From: Sporolactobacillus sp. THM19-2 | Lineage (GTDB): Bacteria; Bacillota; Bacilli; Bacillales; Sporolactobacillaceae | Reading direction: 5' to 3' | DNA: 43,220 bases | NCBI RefSeq assembly: GCF_004153195.1 | Contig: NZ_SEMC01000021.1 | Span: forward strand, 1 to 43,220 | Shown here: positions 28,101-35,488 of the stretch, in pieces | Numbering within the stretch: the first letter of the stretch is position 1 | Layout of the letters: every line of letters starts with the position of its first letter | Translations under genes and position numbers: made by a program | The notes under the pieces: generated by a model | Database searches by the model: none | What the model was told of the DNA's origin: nothing | What the model saw: the letters and a program-made list of their open reading frames with translations, nothing else

Positions 28101-28405
28101 CCCGCTTCATAAGGCGTTTTAAGGTCGGAGATGATTTTCTTTACCTGATTAAATTCAACAGTACTTAGCGGATGATCAAGCGTGTTATGATTATGCTGTT
28201 CAAGAATGGCTTTAAAATTAGCCCAAAGCTGATCTGTCGTTTTGATTTGCGGTTCATATTTCCAGAGTTTCGTTTTAACCACGTAATCAAGCGGTTTTTC
28301 ATGAACTGCAGAATCACCCGTTCTTTTTAAGTGTTCAGGCGCTGTAATGGTTCCACTGGTTATATACTGAATCAGTTCCGTTTCAAATCGGGTTTCATTC
28401 ATCAT
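25193..28405 (-). CDS. hsdR: Type I restriction enzyme HsdR
   Basis: DNA translocase and nuclease of 1070 residues. The N-terminal PD-(D/E)xK nuclease is seen in LPIIQIEEKRE, followed by SF2 helicase motifs: Walker A HTTGSGKTITSFKTAWLAS, VDEAHRS, GYTGTPMF and later QLLTGFDAPELN and AYSRTNR. GAGGAGG lies 6 nt before the ATG at 28405 (a second ATG follows at 28402). It overlaps the upstream half-hsdS gene by 11 bp. The order R-S-M is less common than R-M-S. Confidence 0.96.
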   Translation of the reverse strand: MMNETRFETELIQYITSGTITAPEHLKRTGDSAVHEKPLDYVVKTKLWKYEPQIKTTDQLWANFKAILEQHNHNTLDHPLSTVEFNQVKKIISDLKTPYEAGQFLYGLNGVSQIEIDLDDGRHVFLTVFDQKQIGAGNTVYQVVNQIERPAVITGKPNRRFDTTLMINGLPIIQIEEKRETHDVNEALNQMHQYADENQYRDIFSTLQILVAITPNNVKYMANTTADKFNKDFAFNWQRKSDNTIVRNWKEFADSMLSIPMAHQMATNYMILDGTKNKQMLKVMRPYQVYATQNVIENLKHVDFELGMNKVGYIWHTTGSGKTITSFKTAWLASRMPKVDKVVFVVDRIALTKQTNENYQAYDPDSTEDALGSVQNTDNTKDLNRKLKSKDNNIIVTSVQKLETLVKRTSFKAPDKNIVFIVDEAHRSTGGESFARIQKAFKKSAWVGYTGTPMFDETTTGLRTEDIFGPLLHAYTIREAIADRNVLGFKVDFETTIDEEQMKREYLPKFYRERYPKWTDAQIKDKIKNLSQEDMDDAVEPSFYDENPDHVRLVVEDIFKNWRNRSNEGKYNALLTTHVGGGKASTPMALMYFNEFQRVNAEHRKNGGLTLKVAVTFSLNASNSDSMLATNQGLHDAIKAYNEEFGTSFGMDDVSGYTQDVTSRLNKSATDKNYLDLVIVVDQLLTGFDAPELNTLYVDRTLKGAGLIQAYSRTNRIADMQEKPWGRVVNYRWPAQNEKLMNQALAIYANKNSADLSDDDRRRFNKKAGLTAKSFEEVFNEVKKVVGKLSQLTREFQQLPPSEKQKEDMLDLLRDYHAGMAKLKQYDPDEVNGEKTGFDYDHPDELIEKLGMTSEQETMLTTVLTNELKQHISKEKKIPLYEIELKMTHVKDVKIDYDYLTELVERLLNQVHEGQTEAARETQEKIKQFANSLDDRNYATRIINAALAIIKGHFPPDGADFTYPVKLSDSEQIIQQANTISLDRMFLDFRVKWGITDIITSSQMRELFSRHRYGLQDLDDTGQIRDIIAQASTDYKTMAHDEAIQNLSKIKYRNGLREAIYELADDLVKY

Positions 28406-28973
28406 AAGTAGCCTCCTCTAACCGTTTTAAAAGAATGACCTTCTCAGATTCTGCCACGCGATTTCGCAGCGCGTGCAAGCGTAGCTGTTTAAAATAGACC
28501 TCTCCGATATTTTTCTGCTTTTCAATTGATGGAAGCTTTGGCATTTTAAGTTCTTTAAGCTGCCTCAACGTATATTTCAATACTTGTGAACCTTGCAGTC
28601 CGATCATCAATTGTTTTCGAATGGTCTTATTTTCATTAAGCAGATAAACCAGATATTTCGAGTCGATGTGATTCTCTGGATCGAGCCTCACATAATTTTG
28701 CGTGTAGAGATAATTTTCGTGAACTTTTCTTACCATAGAAGCGGTGCCTGAAGTCAGACTGAATACAACATCCCCGGCGCGCAACGTGTTCACTTTATCC
28801 CTTGTACGTATTTTTTTATTGTCGTTATCCGGCGAAACCATGCCAACCAGATCATCTGATAAATCGGTCTGGCTGTAAAAATAGTAGAGCGGTGCCTGTT
28901 CATCGAAACTTTCAGTGAGCCGAAACTGTGGTGAGCCGCTGACCAGCTCAACCCTCTCACTTAATTTTATCAT
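28395..28973 (-). CDS. Single-domain HsdS-like specificity protein
   Basis: A 192-residue protein resembling half of an HsdS: one target recognition domain (about 1-150) with YTQNYVRLDPENHIDSKYLVYLL and LKYTLRQLKELKMPKLPSIEKQ, then one spacer helix (KNIGEVYFKQLRLHALRNRV). It is too short to contain two recognition domains. It is the first gene of the operon, and its stop codon overlaps the hsdR start (ATGATGAATGA), so it is coexpressed. It may act as a dimeric alternative S subunit or as a regulator. The start is ATG 28973 (AAAGG 10 nt upstream) or GTG 28979. Confidence 0.8.
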   Translation of the reverse strand: MIKLSERVELVSGSPQFRLTESFDEQAPLYYFYSQTDLSDDLVGMVSPDNDNKKIRTRDKVNTLRAGDVVFSLTSGTASMVRKVHENYLYTQNYVRLDPENHIDSKYLVYLLNENKTIRKQLMIGLQGSQVLKYTLRQLKELKMPKLPSIEKQKNIGEVYFKQLRLHALRNRVAESEKVILLKRLEEATYDE

Positions 28974-29005
28974 AAACACCGTGCCTTTCTAAAATTACGT
29001 TTTTG

Positions 29006-29042
29006 ATGATATAAATATATCATGGGAAAATAGATTTTGCAA
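29006..29042 (-). promoter_or_regulatory. Promoter and palindromic operator of the restriction-modification operon
   Basis: On the minus strand, -35 TTGCAA (29037-29042) and an extended -10 TGATATATT (TATATT at 29014-29019) are 17 bp apart. A perfect 18-bp palindrome, ATGATATAAATATATCAT at 29006-29023, covers the -10, suggesting a dimeric repressor; none is encoded in the operon. Confidence 0.75.
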
Positions 29043-29127
29043 CATAAAAATTTAATTTCGCAAAATTACATTTTAAACAATAAAGCATTCGCCGGCTGAA
29101 ATCGCATAAGCTTTTTTGTACCACAAC

Positions 29128-29167
29128 AAAAAAGCGATCATTTTGCTTCTTCGGCAAAATGATCGCT
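29128..29167 (-). terminator. Terminator of the tRNA operon
   Basis: AGCGATCATTTTGC (29133-29146) pairs perfectly with GCAAAATGATCGCT (29154-29167); on the minus strand TTTTTTG follows. Confidence 0.93.
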
Positions 29168-29186
29168 TCGTTCATATATTCTCCGA

Positions 29187-29259
29187 TGGAGCCTAGCGGG
29201 ATCGAACCGCTGACCTCCTGCGTGCAAAGCAGGCGCTCTCCCAGCTGAGCTAAGGCCCC
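29187..29259 (-). tRNA. tRNA-Ala(TGC)
   Basis: Cloverleaf with acceptor GGGGCCT/AGGCTCC and anticodon loop TTTGCAC. The 3' CCA is not encoded. It is the last gene of the eight-tRNA cluster. Confidence 0.97.
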
Positions 29260-29265
29260 ATAATA

Positions 29266-29340
29266 TGGAGCGGAAGACGGGATTCAAACCCGCGACCCCC
29301 ACCATGGCAAGGTGATGTTCTATCACTGAACTACTTCCGC
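29266..29340 (-). tRNA. tRNA-Gly(GCC)
   Basis: Acceptor GCGGAAG/CTTCCGC and an anticodon loop reading TTGCCAT. CCA is encoded (29266-29268). Confidence 0.97.
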
Positions 29341-29390
29341 AAAATAAAGGGTGTATAAAAATGCCACCCATTTTAATAAATAAAGTAAAG

Positions 29391-29476
29391 TGCGGATGAG
29401 AGGACTTGAACCTCCACGCCCGGTAAAGGGCACTAGAACCTGAATCTAGCGCGTCTGCCAATTCCGCCACACCCGC
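29391..29476 (-). tRNA. tRNA-Leu(CAG)
   Basis: 86 nt with a long variable arm; acceptor GCGGGTG pairs with CATCCGC and the anticodon loop is TTCAGGT. CCA is not encoded. A 50-nt spacer to tRNA-Gly holds a short GGGTG/CACCC stem. Confidence 0.97.
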
Positions 29477-29482
29477 ATCATA

Positions 29483-29558
29483 TGGTGGGCCATGAAGGCC
29501 TCGAACCTTCGACCCTCTGATTAAGAGTCAGATGCTCTGCCAACTGAGCTAATGGCCC
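29483..29558 (-). tRNA. tRNA-Lys(CTT)
   Basis: Acceptor GGGCCAT/ATGGCCC, anticodon loop CTCTTAA, encoded CCA (29483-29485). Confidence 0.97.
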
Positions 29559-29569
29559 ACAGGTATAAG

Positions 29570-29654
29570 TGGTGGAGGGAGAAGGATTCGAACCTTCGAA
29601 CCCTGAGGGAACGGATTTACAGTCCGTCGCGTTTAGCCACTTCGCTATCCCTCC
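29570..29654 (-). tRNA. tRNA-Tyr(GTA)
   Basis: 85 nt with a long variable arm, acceptor GGAGGGA/TCCCTCC, anticodon loop CTGTAAA, encoded CCA. Confidence 0.97.
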
Positions 29655-29674
29655 ACGGTAAGCGCTGCAAACTA

Positions 29675-29750
29675 TGGTGCCGGCCAGAGGACTTGAACCC
29701 CCAACCTACTGATTACAAGTCAGTTGCTCTGCCAATTGAGCTAGACCGGC
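29675..29750 (-). tRNA. tRNA-Thr(TGT)
   Basis: Acceptor GCCGGTC/GGCCGGC, anticodon loop CTTGTAA, encoded CCA (29675-29677). Confidence 0.97.
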
Positions 29751-29757
29751 GAAATGA

Positions 29758-29830
29758 TGGAGGATATAGGGCTCGAACCTATGACCCTCTGCTTGTAAGG
29801 CAGACGCTCTCCCAGCTGAGCTAATCCTCC
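29758..29830 (-). tRNA. tRNA-Val(TAC)
   Basis: Acceptor GGAGGAT/ATCCTCC, anticodon loop CTTACAA. CCA is not encoded. Confidence 0.97.
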
Positions 29831-29831
29831 A

Positions 29832-29906
29832 TGGTGACCCGTACGGGATTCGAACCCATGAACCCACCGTGAAAGGGTGGTGTCTTAACCACTTGACGAA
29901 CGGGCC
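29832..29906 (-). tRNA. tRNA-Glu(TTC)
   Basis: Acceptor GGCCCGT/ACGGGTC, anticodon loop CTTTCAC, encoded CCA (29832-29834). It is the first gene of the cluster. Confidence 0.97.
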
Positions 29907-29939
29907 ATATCCTTTTTCTTTCGCAATCGACGTTCTTTA

Positions 29940-29968
29940 TTATATCTAGAATGGACAGGCTTGTAAAG
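29940..29968 (-). promoter_or_regulatory. Promoter of the tRNA operon
   Basis: On the minus strand, TTTACA (29963-29968) and a consensus TATAAT (29940-29945) are 17 bp apart, about 34 bp upstream of tRNA-Glu. The rest of 29969-30189 shows no gene. Confidence 0.85.
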
Positions 29969-30189
29969 TAAAATATAAAAACTTATATTTTCTGAATATT
30001 ACCAGGCTCTATCAGTCTGTTCTACATTCCCTGCCTTTATACCTGTTTTACACCTATCCCGAAAAGCAGAAATCCCGTCTCGCCACCTCACAGAACATTT
30101 ACCACCCTGCTCATTTCGACCGCTCCCATATAAACACTTTTAGCCTGACACGGGCAAAGAGATGGTTGAGCGAAAGGCTTTGGCTGTGA

Positions 30190-30987
30190 TTATTTTGAAA
30201 CCGGGACGTCGCCCAGATATTCTTCAAGCGCAAGTCCTCTCTTAAATATAGTGGTTGCAGCGGAACGTCCGACATATCTCAGATGCCACGCCTCATATTC
30301 ATAACCGGTAATGGATTCTTTCCCTTTCGGATAACGGATGATAAATCCATATTCATGCGCATGCTGCGTGAGCCAGGCCGCTTCCCGTGTCCTGCCAAAA
30401 GCTTCAGTTGCCGCATATTGGCCGTTACGTCCTGATACATCAATGGAAAGGCCGGTTTCATGTTCGCTTGTTCCCGGGCGTGCGCTGTACGTCAATGCCT
30501 TTTTTTCTCCATCTTTGTTCACATAATAATTAAAAAGAGAGACCTGCGTCCGATGAGAACGATAAGCCGAGACGCCTGTCAGCCGGATCCCTTCCTTCTC
30601 TGCTGCGGCGAACATGTGCTCAAGCGCATGTGCCGCTTCCTGGCGCATTTTCCTTTTCTCAGATTTTCCGGAAAAAATGAAGGGAACCCGGGCATCAACC
30701 AGATTCTTTGGCACATAGCTGTCAGGCAGCTTGAAATATTTATTGACAAGAACCAGAGAGCTGTCCGGATCGGCGACAACATGGATCCCCTTCTGATTCA
30801 TCGCAGACATTTCATGATCCTGTGTAGACGGGCTTGCTTCCTGACTTTGAGAAGACCGGTTTTCTGCTGATTTTTCAGCCGGCTGCGACGCATGATCCGG
30901 CTCCTGATGAGATTGCGGAGCTGTGGTGCATGCGGACAGAGAAAGGAGCAGCGCTGCCGTCATTCCCATGAATCTTTTGAGTTTCAA
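30190..30987 (-). CDS. VanY-type D-Ala-D-Ala carboxypeptidase lipoprotein
   Basis: Cell-surface zinc peptidase trimming peptidoglycan stem peptides. From a TTG at 30987 the 265-residue protein begins with a short basic signal (KLKRF), a hydrophobic core and the lipobox LSAC with Cys20; AGGAG lies 10 nt upstream. A GTG at 30993 is also possible but is only 4 nt from the site. After a Ser/Gln/Glu-rich linker of about 50 residues comes the VanY domain with SAYRSHRTQ, the zinc motif SEHETGLSIDVSG and EAWHLRYVG. Relatives include LdcB/DacB L,D-carboxypeptidases, so cleavage of tetrapeptides is an alternative. Confidence 0.88.
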   Translation of the reverse strand: MKLKRFMGMTAALLLSLSACTTAPQSHQEPDHASQPAEKSAENRSSQSQEASPSTQDHEMSAMNQKGIHVVADPDSSLVLVNKYFKLPDSYVPKNLVDARVPFIFSGKSEKRKMRQEAAHALEHMFAAAEKEGIRLTGVSAYRSHRTQVSLFNYYVNKDGEKKALTYSARPGTSEHETGLSIDVSGRNGQYAATEAFGRTREAAWLTQHAHEYGFIIRYPKGKESITGYEYEAWHLRYVGRSAATTIFKRGLALEEYLGDVPVSK

Positions 30988-31122
30988 TATCACTGTACTC
31001 CTGTCTATCTTCAAAATTCTTTAAAAACTAATAAACCTATCATCTCACAAAACAGTCACAATAAAAAGGAACAATGAAGGGATACCACAATTTCCCACCC
31101 TTGTTCCGACTGCGTTATCCGC

Positions 31123-31272
31123 TTACCCGAAAATCAGTTTGACGTTAATGATGATTGAGATAGCAAGCGCACAATCAGTCAAGAGTAATTTACGGTTCAG
31201 ACGGACGGTTTTCTCATGACGTTCCTGATCCGTTCTGGTTAATTGATGCTCCCGATATCCCCTGATCTCCAT
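31123..31272 (-). CDS. Small single-span membrane protein
   Basis: A 49-residue protein with a charged N-terminal half (about 28 residues with many Arg, His, Glu and Gln) and one hydrophobic segment (about 29-48) ending in GGTAA-free VKLIFG. GGAG lies 8 nt before the ATG at 31272, and TATACT with a TTTATC 18 bp upstream (near 31355-31385) is a possible promoter. I do not recognise the family. It stands alone between the carboxypeptidase and acetyltransferase genes on the same strand. Confidence 0.55.
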   Translation of the reverse strand: MEIRGYREHQLTRTDQERHEKTVRLNRKLLLTDCALAISIIINVKLIFG

Positions 31273-31395
31273 GATCTCAGCTCCTGTCCGGATTTCTCAT
31301 ACCATGATTCCCGTTTTCTCTGCTTTTATTCCTCATTTTCAGAATAAACGGCCAGTATATAGAAGGAGTTGATCGTTGATAAAGATCTTGTAAAA

Positions 31396-32208
31396 TTACT
31401 GTTTTTTCAGTGTATGTGCAGTAAACGTGACAATGGCCGGCTGAGACATCAGCCGCGCATCCGCCTGACCGATTTTACCTGCAGACAGCTGCTTCGGACC
31501 AGTCTGACTGCTCTCAAACTGCTTACCGATTTTTGCGAATCGTTCCTCATGATAATCCCAGTCTCTGTAAGTGACCCATCGCCTTTCGTGATGCTGCAGG
31601 ACGGGACTTTTCCGCCTGACCTCTTTCAATGTCCCTGACAGATATTCCCCGAGATGCATGGACGTATTATTTCCATAGCCAACCCCGATCAGGAGGACAA
31701 ATCCCTGCCTGTTGAAGATTCTGCCAAGGGGAGAATCCATGCCCAGGCCGTCATTCAGTGCGTGCCCGGAAACAATCTGATCCCGTCCGGCTCCCCAGGC
31801 CGTAAAAGAATAGATCGGATGACTGCTCCGCCGGACGCCGGGAAACATGCGAAATGTTTCTGCCACGCGGCCCATACCGAGTGTCGGTGTCCGAAGCGGG
31901 TCAAATGGAGGCATCTCATGGTAAATCGTCGAAATCCAGCTCTGCGGTACGGGCGGATTTCCCCAGTCAGCCGGGTCTGAAACATCGCCACTGTGTGCGG
32001 GCATGACCAGCGTGCCTTCTGACGTCAGGACGTCCTGCAGAGCTTCAATCACCGTCACAGGACCGCCGCACACCCAGCCAATCCGGCTCATGGATGTATG
32101 GACGAGCACCGTCATCCCTTTTTTCAAGCCAATTTTTCTCAGATCACTGACCAGGCTGGACCGCGTTACAGGCCGCTTCGTCTGTCTGATCACATCTTTT
32201 TCACTCAT
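31396..32208 (-). CDS. AAC(3)-family aminoglycoside N-acetyltransferase-like protein
   Basis: Acetyl-CoA-dependent enzyme of 270 residues, related to AAC(3) and Bacillus YokD. Family marks are VHTSMSRIGWVCGGP near residues 36-50, MPAHSGDVSDPADWGNPPVP, and HPIYSFTAWG with the His that is conserved in the active site, then LLIGVGYGNNTSMHLGE. Chromosomal members often act on other amines, so resistance is not implied. The ATG at 32208 has AGGAAAG 7 nt upstream; an ATG at 32226 in frame lacks a site. Confidence 0.87.
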   Translation of the reverse strand: MSEKDVIRQTKRPVTRSSLVSDLRKIGLKKGMTVLVHTSMSRIGWVCGGPVTVIEALQDVLTSEGTLVMPAHSGDVSDPADWGNPPVPQSWISTIYHEMPPFDPLRTPTLGMGRVAETFRMFPGVRRSSHPIYSFTAWGAGRDQIVSGHALNDGLGMDSPLGRIFNRQGFVLLIGVGYGNNTSMHLGEYLSGTLKEVRRKSPVLQHHERRWVTYRDWDYHEERFAKIGKQFESSQTGPKQLSAGKIGQADARLMSQPAIVTFTAHTLKKQ

Positions 32209-32342
32209 GCTCCATCTTTCCTTCATTCGCTTTTCTTTATGGCATGACGCCTCAGAGAACTTTGCGGAGCCCGGACTCTTTCGTCAGGCACGCTTTGGTT
32301 GTTCTTATACAATCATCCATAGAATTTCTGTACGTTCTTATA

Positions 32343-32375
32343 TCAAAAGAAGCACTCCGATCATTTTCGGAGTGC
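32343..32375 (-). terminator. Terminator of the universal stress gene
   Basis: GCACTCCGA (32352-32360) pairs with TCGGAGTGC (32367-32375); on the minus strand TTCTTTTG follows. Confidence 0.88.
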
Positions 32376-32406
32376 CTGATCATTCAGAATTCTTTGACCT
32401 GCCGGA

Positions 32407-32832
32407 TCATTTGACAATCAATACCGGTACTTTAGACCGCTGAACAACACCATGACTGACACTTCCCAGAAACTCTTTAACACCGCTTAACCCTCTGCTG
32501 CCGATCACAATCAGATCATATCCGTTTTCCTCTGCGAATGTCAGAATCGCACGCACAGGCTGACCTTCCTCGACAAACGTATGTGTGCTGTTCGGGAGCT
32601 TACGCAACAGGTTGTCTGCTTTCGACACGATCTCATTTCCATATTTAAATGTCGATTCGCGCACTTCACGGTAAACGTCACCAACAATAAACTGGTTGGC
32701 CGGTACCGTGACCACATGGAGCACATCCAGTACGGTACGTCCGTCCAGTTCGGTAATTTCAATCGCCTTTTTCAGTGCTTTTTTAGACAGATCTGAATCA
32801 TCATAGGAAACCAGTATTTTCTTAAAAAGCAT
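32407..32832 (-). CDS. UspA-family universal stress protein
   Basis: Cytoplasmic single-domain Usp of 141 residues. The N-terminus KKILVSYDDSDLSKKAL and the ATP-binding GSRGLSGVKEFLGSVSHGVV (G-x2-G-x9-G-S pattern) show an ATP-binding member. The ATG at 32832 has GGTGAT upstream; a TTG two codons earlier is possible. It is monocistronic with its own terminator. Function beyond stress survival cannot be read. Confidence 0.92.
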   Translation of the reverse strand: MLFKKILVSYDDSDLSKKALKKAIEITELDGRTVLDVLHVVTVPANQFIVGDVYREVRESTFKYGNEIVSKADNLLRKLPNSTHTFVEEGQPVRAILTFAEENGYDLIVIGSRGLSGVKEFLGSVSHGVVQRSKVPVLIVK

Positions 32833-33030
32833 GATCAATCACCGCCTCTGACATTTTTTTCATGCCTCAGGAGATCTGTTTCTCTCTCTATTTTAAATCA
32901 GACGGACAGATTATGAAAGCAGATTTTCATGCGGGCGATGACCCGTCTGTCCATAAATTTCCGGATGTGACAAAGCAGACCGTCACAATTACCCCCTTAC
33001 ATTTTATTAATATCTGCGTTATATTAAAGT

Positions 33031-33073
33031 TTGCATAATTAAACATAATAAGTATTATTTGGTAACGTTTTCA
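33031..33073 (+). promoter_or_regulatory. Promoter and cre-like site of the EamA transporter gene
   Basis: TTGCAT (33031-33036) and TATTAT (33053-33058) are 16 bp apart. TGGTAACGTTTTCA at 33060-33073 matches the CcpA cre consensus except at two positions and sits at the transcription start. The upstream 32833-33030 stretch shows no gene. Confidence 0.5.
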
Positions 33074-33152
33074 TTATTTCGTCCAAGCCGGTCTTTCGCG
33101 GCTCACTATGCGATCAGATCACCTGAATTCGTTGATAATAGAGGTTGTGTAT

Positions 33153-34148
33153 ATGAAAAAGGGATATATTTTTATCGCCTTTTCGGCTTTGTTTTTCAGT
33201 ACGATGGAAATTGCTATTAAACTGGTGGCTACAGATTTCAATCCGCTTCAGCTTAATTTCCTGCGTTTCCTGATCGGATCCATCATCCTTTCTCCACTGG
33301 CTGTCCGCCATCTAAAAGGAAGTGGATTTTCGCTTAACCGGAGCAATGTGCTTTACTTTATGTTTTCGGGATTTATGTGCGTTGTGGTCAGCATGACCTT
33401 TTTCCAGATGGCTATTGTGTATTCAAAGGCATCGACGGTCGCCATTCTATTCAGCTGCAACACCGTCTTCGTTATACTCTTTGCCCATTTCTTCCTGAAA
33501 GAGAAACTGACGAAGCTGACGATCCTTTCACTTGCCATCAGTCTTGCGGGTATGATCTTCATCGTCAATCCGAAAAACCTGACGAACCCGCTCGGTATCT
33601 CTCTGTCCCTGATCGCTGCCGTCACTTTCGCTCTTTATGGGATTGTCGGTCGTAAAGGGAGCCTGAAATTCCACTATGACGGCATCGTACAGAGCAGTTT
33701 CAGCTTTCTGGCCGGAAGTATGGAATTACTCGTCCTGATGCTGATCACAAAAATAGATCCGGTCAGCCGGTGGCTTGAGAGTGTGGGACTGGGTGCATTC
33801 AGCAACGTTCCGGTCTTTCAGGGCATATCCTGGGGCACACTCCCGACGCTGATTTATCTCGGTGTCTTTGTCACCGGGCTTGGATTCAGTTTCTATTTTC
33901 TGGCCATGGAGGAAACTTCGGCTTCAACGGCTTCGCTTGTCTTTTTCATTAAACCGGCACTCGCACCGGTTCTTGCTCTTCTGATACTGAGTGAAGCCAT
34001 CACGTCGAATGTCCTGGCCGGCATTCTGCTGATTCTTACCGGATCCTGCGTCCAGCTCTATTCAGACAACAAAGAAGCCAGACTTGCGGAACAGAGAAAA
34101 GTGGCCCAACATCCGGCACACGCTCATGAAGTCCATGTCAGATCATAA
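33153..34148 (+). CDS. EamA/DMT-family transporter
   Basis: Ten-segment membrane permease of 331 residues with two EamA repeats, each beginning with a helix rich in Ser/Phe (FIAFSALFFSTMEIAIKL; LSLIAAVTFALYGIVGRKG) and ending with an export-type signature (VAILFSCNTVFVILFAHFFLKEKL; ASLVFFIKPALAPVLALLILSE). Substrates of the family are metabolites or amino acids and cannot be told here. The ATG at 33153 follows AGAGGTT; an upstream ATG at 33108 lacks a site. The C-terminal tail is His-rich (AHEVHVRS). Confidence 0.88.
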   Translation: MKKGYIFIAFSALFFSTMEIAIKLVATDFNPLQLNFLRFLIGSIILSPLAVRHLKGSGFSLNRSNVLYFMFSGFMCVVVSMTFFQMAIVYSKASTVAILFSCNTVFVILFAHFFLKEKLTKLTILSLAISLAGMIFIVNPKNLTNPLGISLSLIAAVTFALYGIVGRKGSLKFHYDGIVQSSFSFLAGSMELLVLMLITKIDPVSRWLESVGLGAFSNVPVFQGISWGTLPTLIYLGVFVTGLGFSFYFLAMEETSASTASLVFFIKPALAPVLALLILSEAITSNVLAGILLILTGSCVQLYSDNKEARLAEQRKVAQHPAHAHEVHVRS

Positions 34149-34165
34149 TCGGTCTGTTTCAGAAA

Positions 34166-34203
34166 ACGGGAGACTGTATCAGATGCAGTCTCCCGTTTTT
34201 TTC
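34166..34203 (+). terminator. Terminator of the EamA gene
   Basis: ACGGGAGACTG (34166-34176) and CAGTCTCCCGT (34186-34196) form a perfect stem followed by seven Ts. Confidence 0.93.
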
Positions 34204-34241
34204 ATGCCATCGCGAGAGGATTAGTTTCTGATACAAGGCGT

Positions 34242-34265
34242 AAAAAAAGATCTCTCTAAGAGATC
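34242..34265 (-). terminator. Terminator of the radical SAM-cgoX operon
   Basis: GATCTCT (34249-34255) and AGAGATC (34259-34265) pair; on the minus strand TTTTTTTA follows. It lies 130 bp beyond the radical SAM stop codon. Confidence 0.7.
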
Positions 34266-34396
34266 CAGTTTGGGGAAGTTCATTACTTCATTATTGATTA
34301 TAAGTCTGATGCAGCTCCGGTCACATCGTACTCCGGTACACTTCTCTCTACTTCTGAGGTCTGATTTTTATCAGTTAATATCCTGCGAACCTGAAG

Positions 34397-35488
34397 TCAC
34401 CTGGCACCTGCCTCTTTGTATCGTTTCGGCAAGTAAACGCAGTATGGCTCAGATGCCTTATAATCACCGGTTACCGCATAAGCCCGCGACCGGGACCCGC
34501 CGCAGATAAAGCGAAATTCACAGACCCCACATTTTCCTTTTGTCGAGTCTGGATCGCGCAGTGCTTTAAAAACCGGATGATTCCGATAGATGTCCGGAAG
34601 CGGCTTATTCCGGATATTCCCGCAATTGATCGGCAGAAATCCTGATGGCTGAACATCCCCTGTGTGACTGATAAACACAAAACCATTTCCATCATTCGTC
34701 CCGCGCGGTGCTTTTGCCAGATCGTCATGCGGTCTGCCGATCGGTTTCAATCCGAGTGCCCTGCGTCGCCGGTTTTCCTGAAAAGCAACCCGGCGGTAAA
34801 ACTGGGCTTCCGTTGTGGAGACGATATAGGGCATTTTCTCCTGCAGATTGAACGCCCAGTGCAGAATCTCTTCGTGCTGCTGCGGTGTGACCGGTTCAAG
34901 CTCCCTGCCCCGTCCCACAGGCACAAGGAAGAACAGCGTCCAGACCGAAACGCCGCAGGCTTTCATCAGCTCTGCCATCTCCGGCAGCCTGTCGGCATTG
35001 AATCGGGTCACCGTTGTATTGATCTGAAATTTAATGCCCAGTTCATTCAGATAAGAGATACCCTTCATGGTCCGGTCGAAAATACCTTTTACACCCCGGA
35101 ATGTGTCGTGTGAGGCGGCATCCGGTCCATCAAGTGAAAATGCCCAGCGTGCAATCCCCGCTTCCTGGGAGCGCCGAACCGCCTGTCTGGTCACACGCGG
35201 CGTGGCTGAAGGGGTCAGCGACACGCGCATACCCTTTCCCGAAGCGTAAGCGGCCAGGTCGAAGATGTCGTCGCGCATCAGCGGATCTCCTCCGGAAAAA
35301 ACAAGCAGCGGGTTTTTCATCGAGTAGATCTGATCAATCAGTTCTTTCCCTTCTTCTGTCGAAAGTTCTCCGGGATAGGGGTGAAGCTGAGCCGCCGCCC
35401 GGCAGTGTCTGCAGTGAAACGGGCACATCCGGGTCACTTCCCAGATTACAATAAAAGGGTCCTGATTATAATCCCGTGGTATTATCAT
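34397..35488 (-). CDS. Radical SAM/SPASM protein
   Basis: Fe-S enzyme of 363 residues. The radical SAM cluster motif is CPFHCRHC (Cys22, Cys26, Cys29), with GGDP near residue 67. The C-terminus has a SPASM-like set (CGVCEFRFICGGSRSRAYAVTGD, then PYC) for auxiliary clusters. It looks like the BA_1875-type group and is related to the AhbC/AhbD heme enzymes. Its start overlaps the cgoX stop by 4 bp, so the two proteins are likely to share a pathway, perhaps heme or heme-like cofactor maturation; this is inferred from context. Confidence 0.85.
   Translation of the reverse strand: MIIPRDYNQDPFIVIWEVTRMCPFHCRHCRAAAQLHPYPGELSTEEGKELIDQIYSMKNPLLVFSGGDPLMRDDIFDLAAYASGKGMRVSLTPSATPRVTRQAVRRSQEAGIARWAFSLDGPDAASHDTFRGVKGIFDRTMKGISYLNELGIKFQINTTVTRFNADRLPEMAELMKACGVSVWTLFFLVPVGRGRELEPVTPQQHEEILHWAFNLQEKMPYIVSTTEAQFYRRVAFQENRRRRALGLKPIGRPHDDLAKAPRGTNDGNGFVFISHTGDVQPSGFLPINCGNIRNKPLPDIYRNHPVFKALRDPDSTKGKCGVCEFRFICGGSRSRAYAVTGDYKASEPYCVYLPKRYKEAGAR

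Noticed and set aside
29133-29906. Integrative element next to the tRNA cluster
   Set aside because: No integrase and no duplicated tRNA 3' end was found near the restriction operon, so attachment-site use is not supported.
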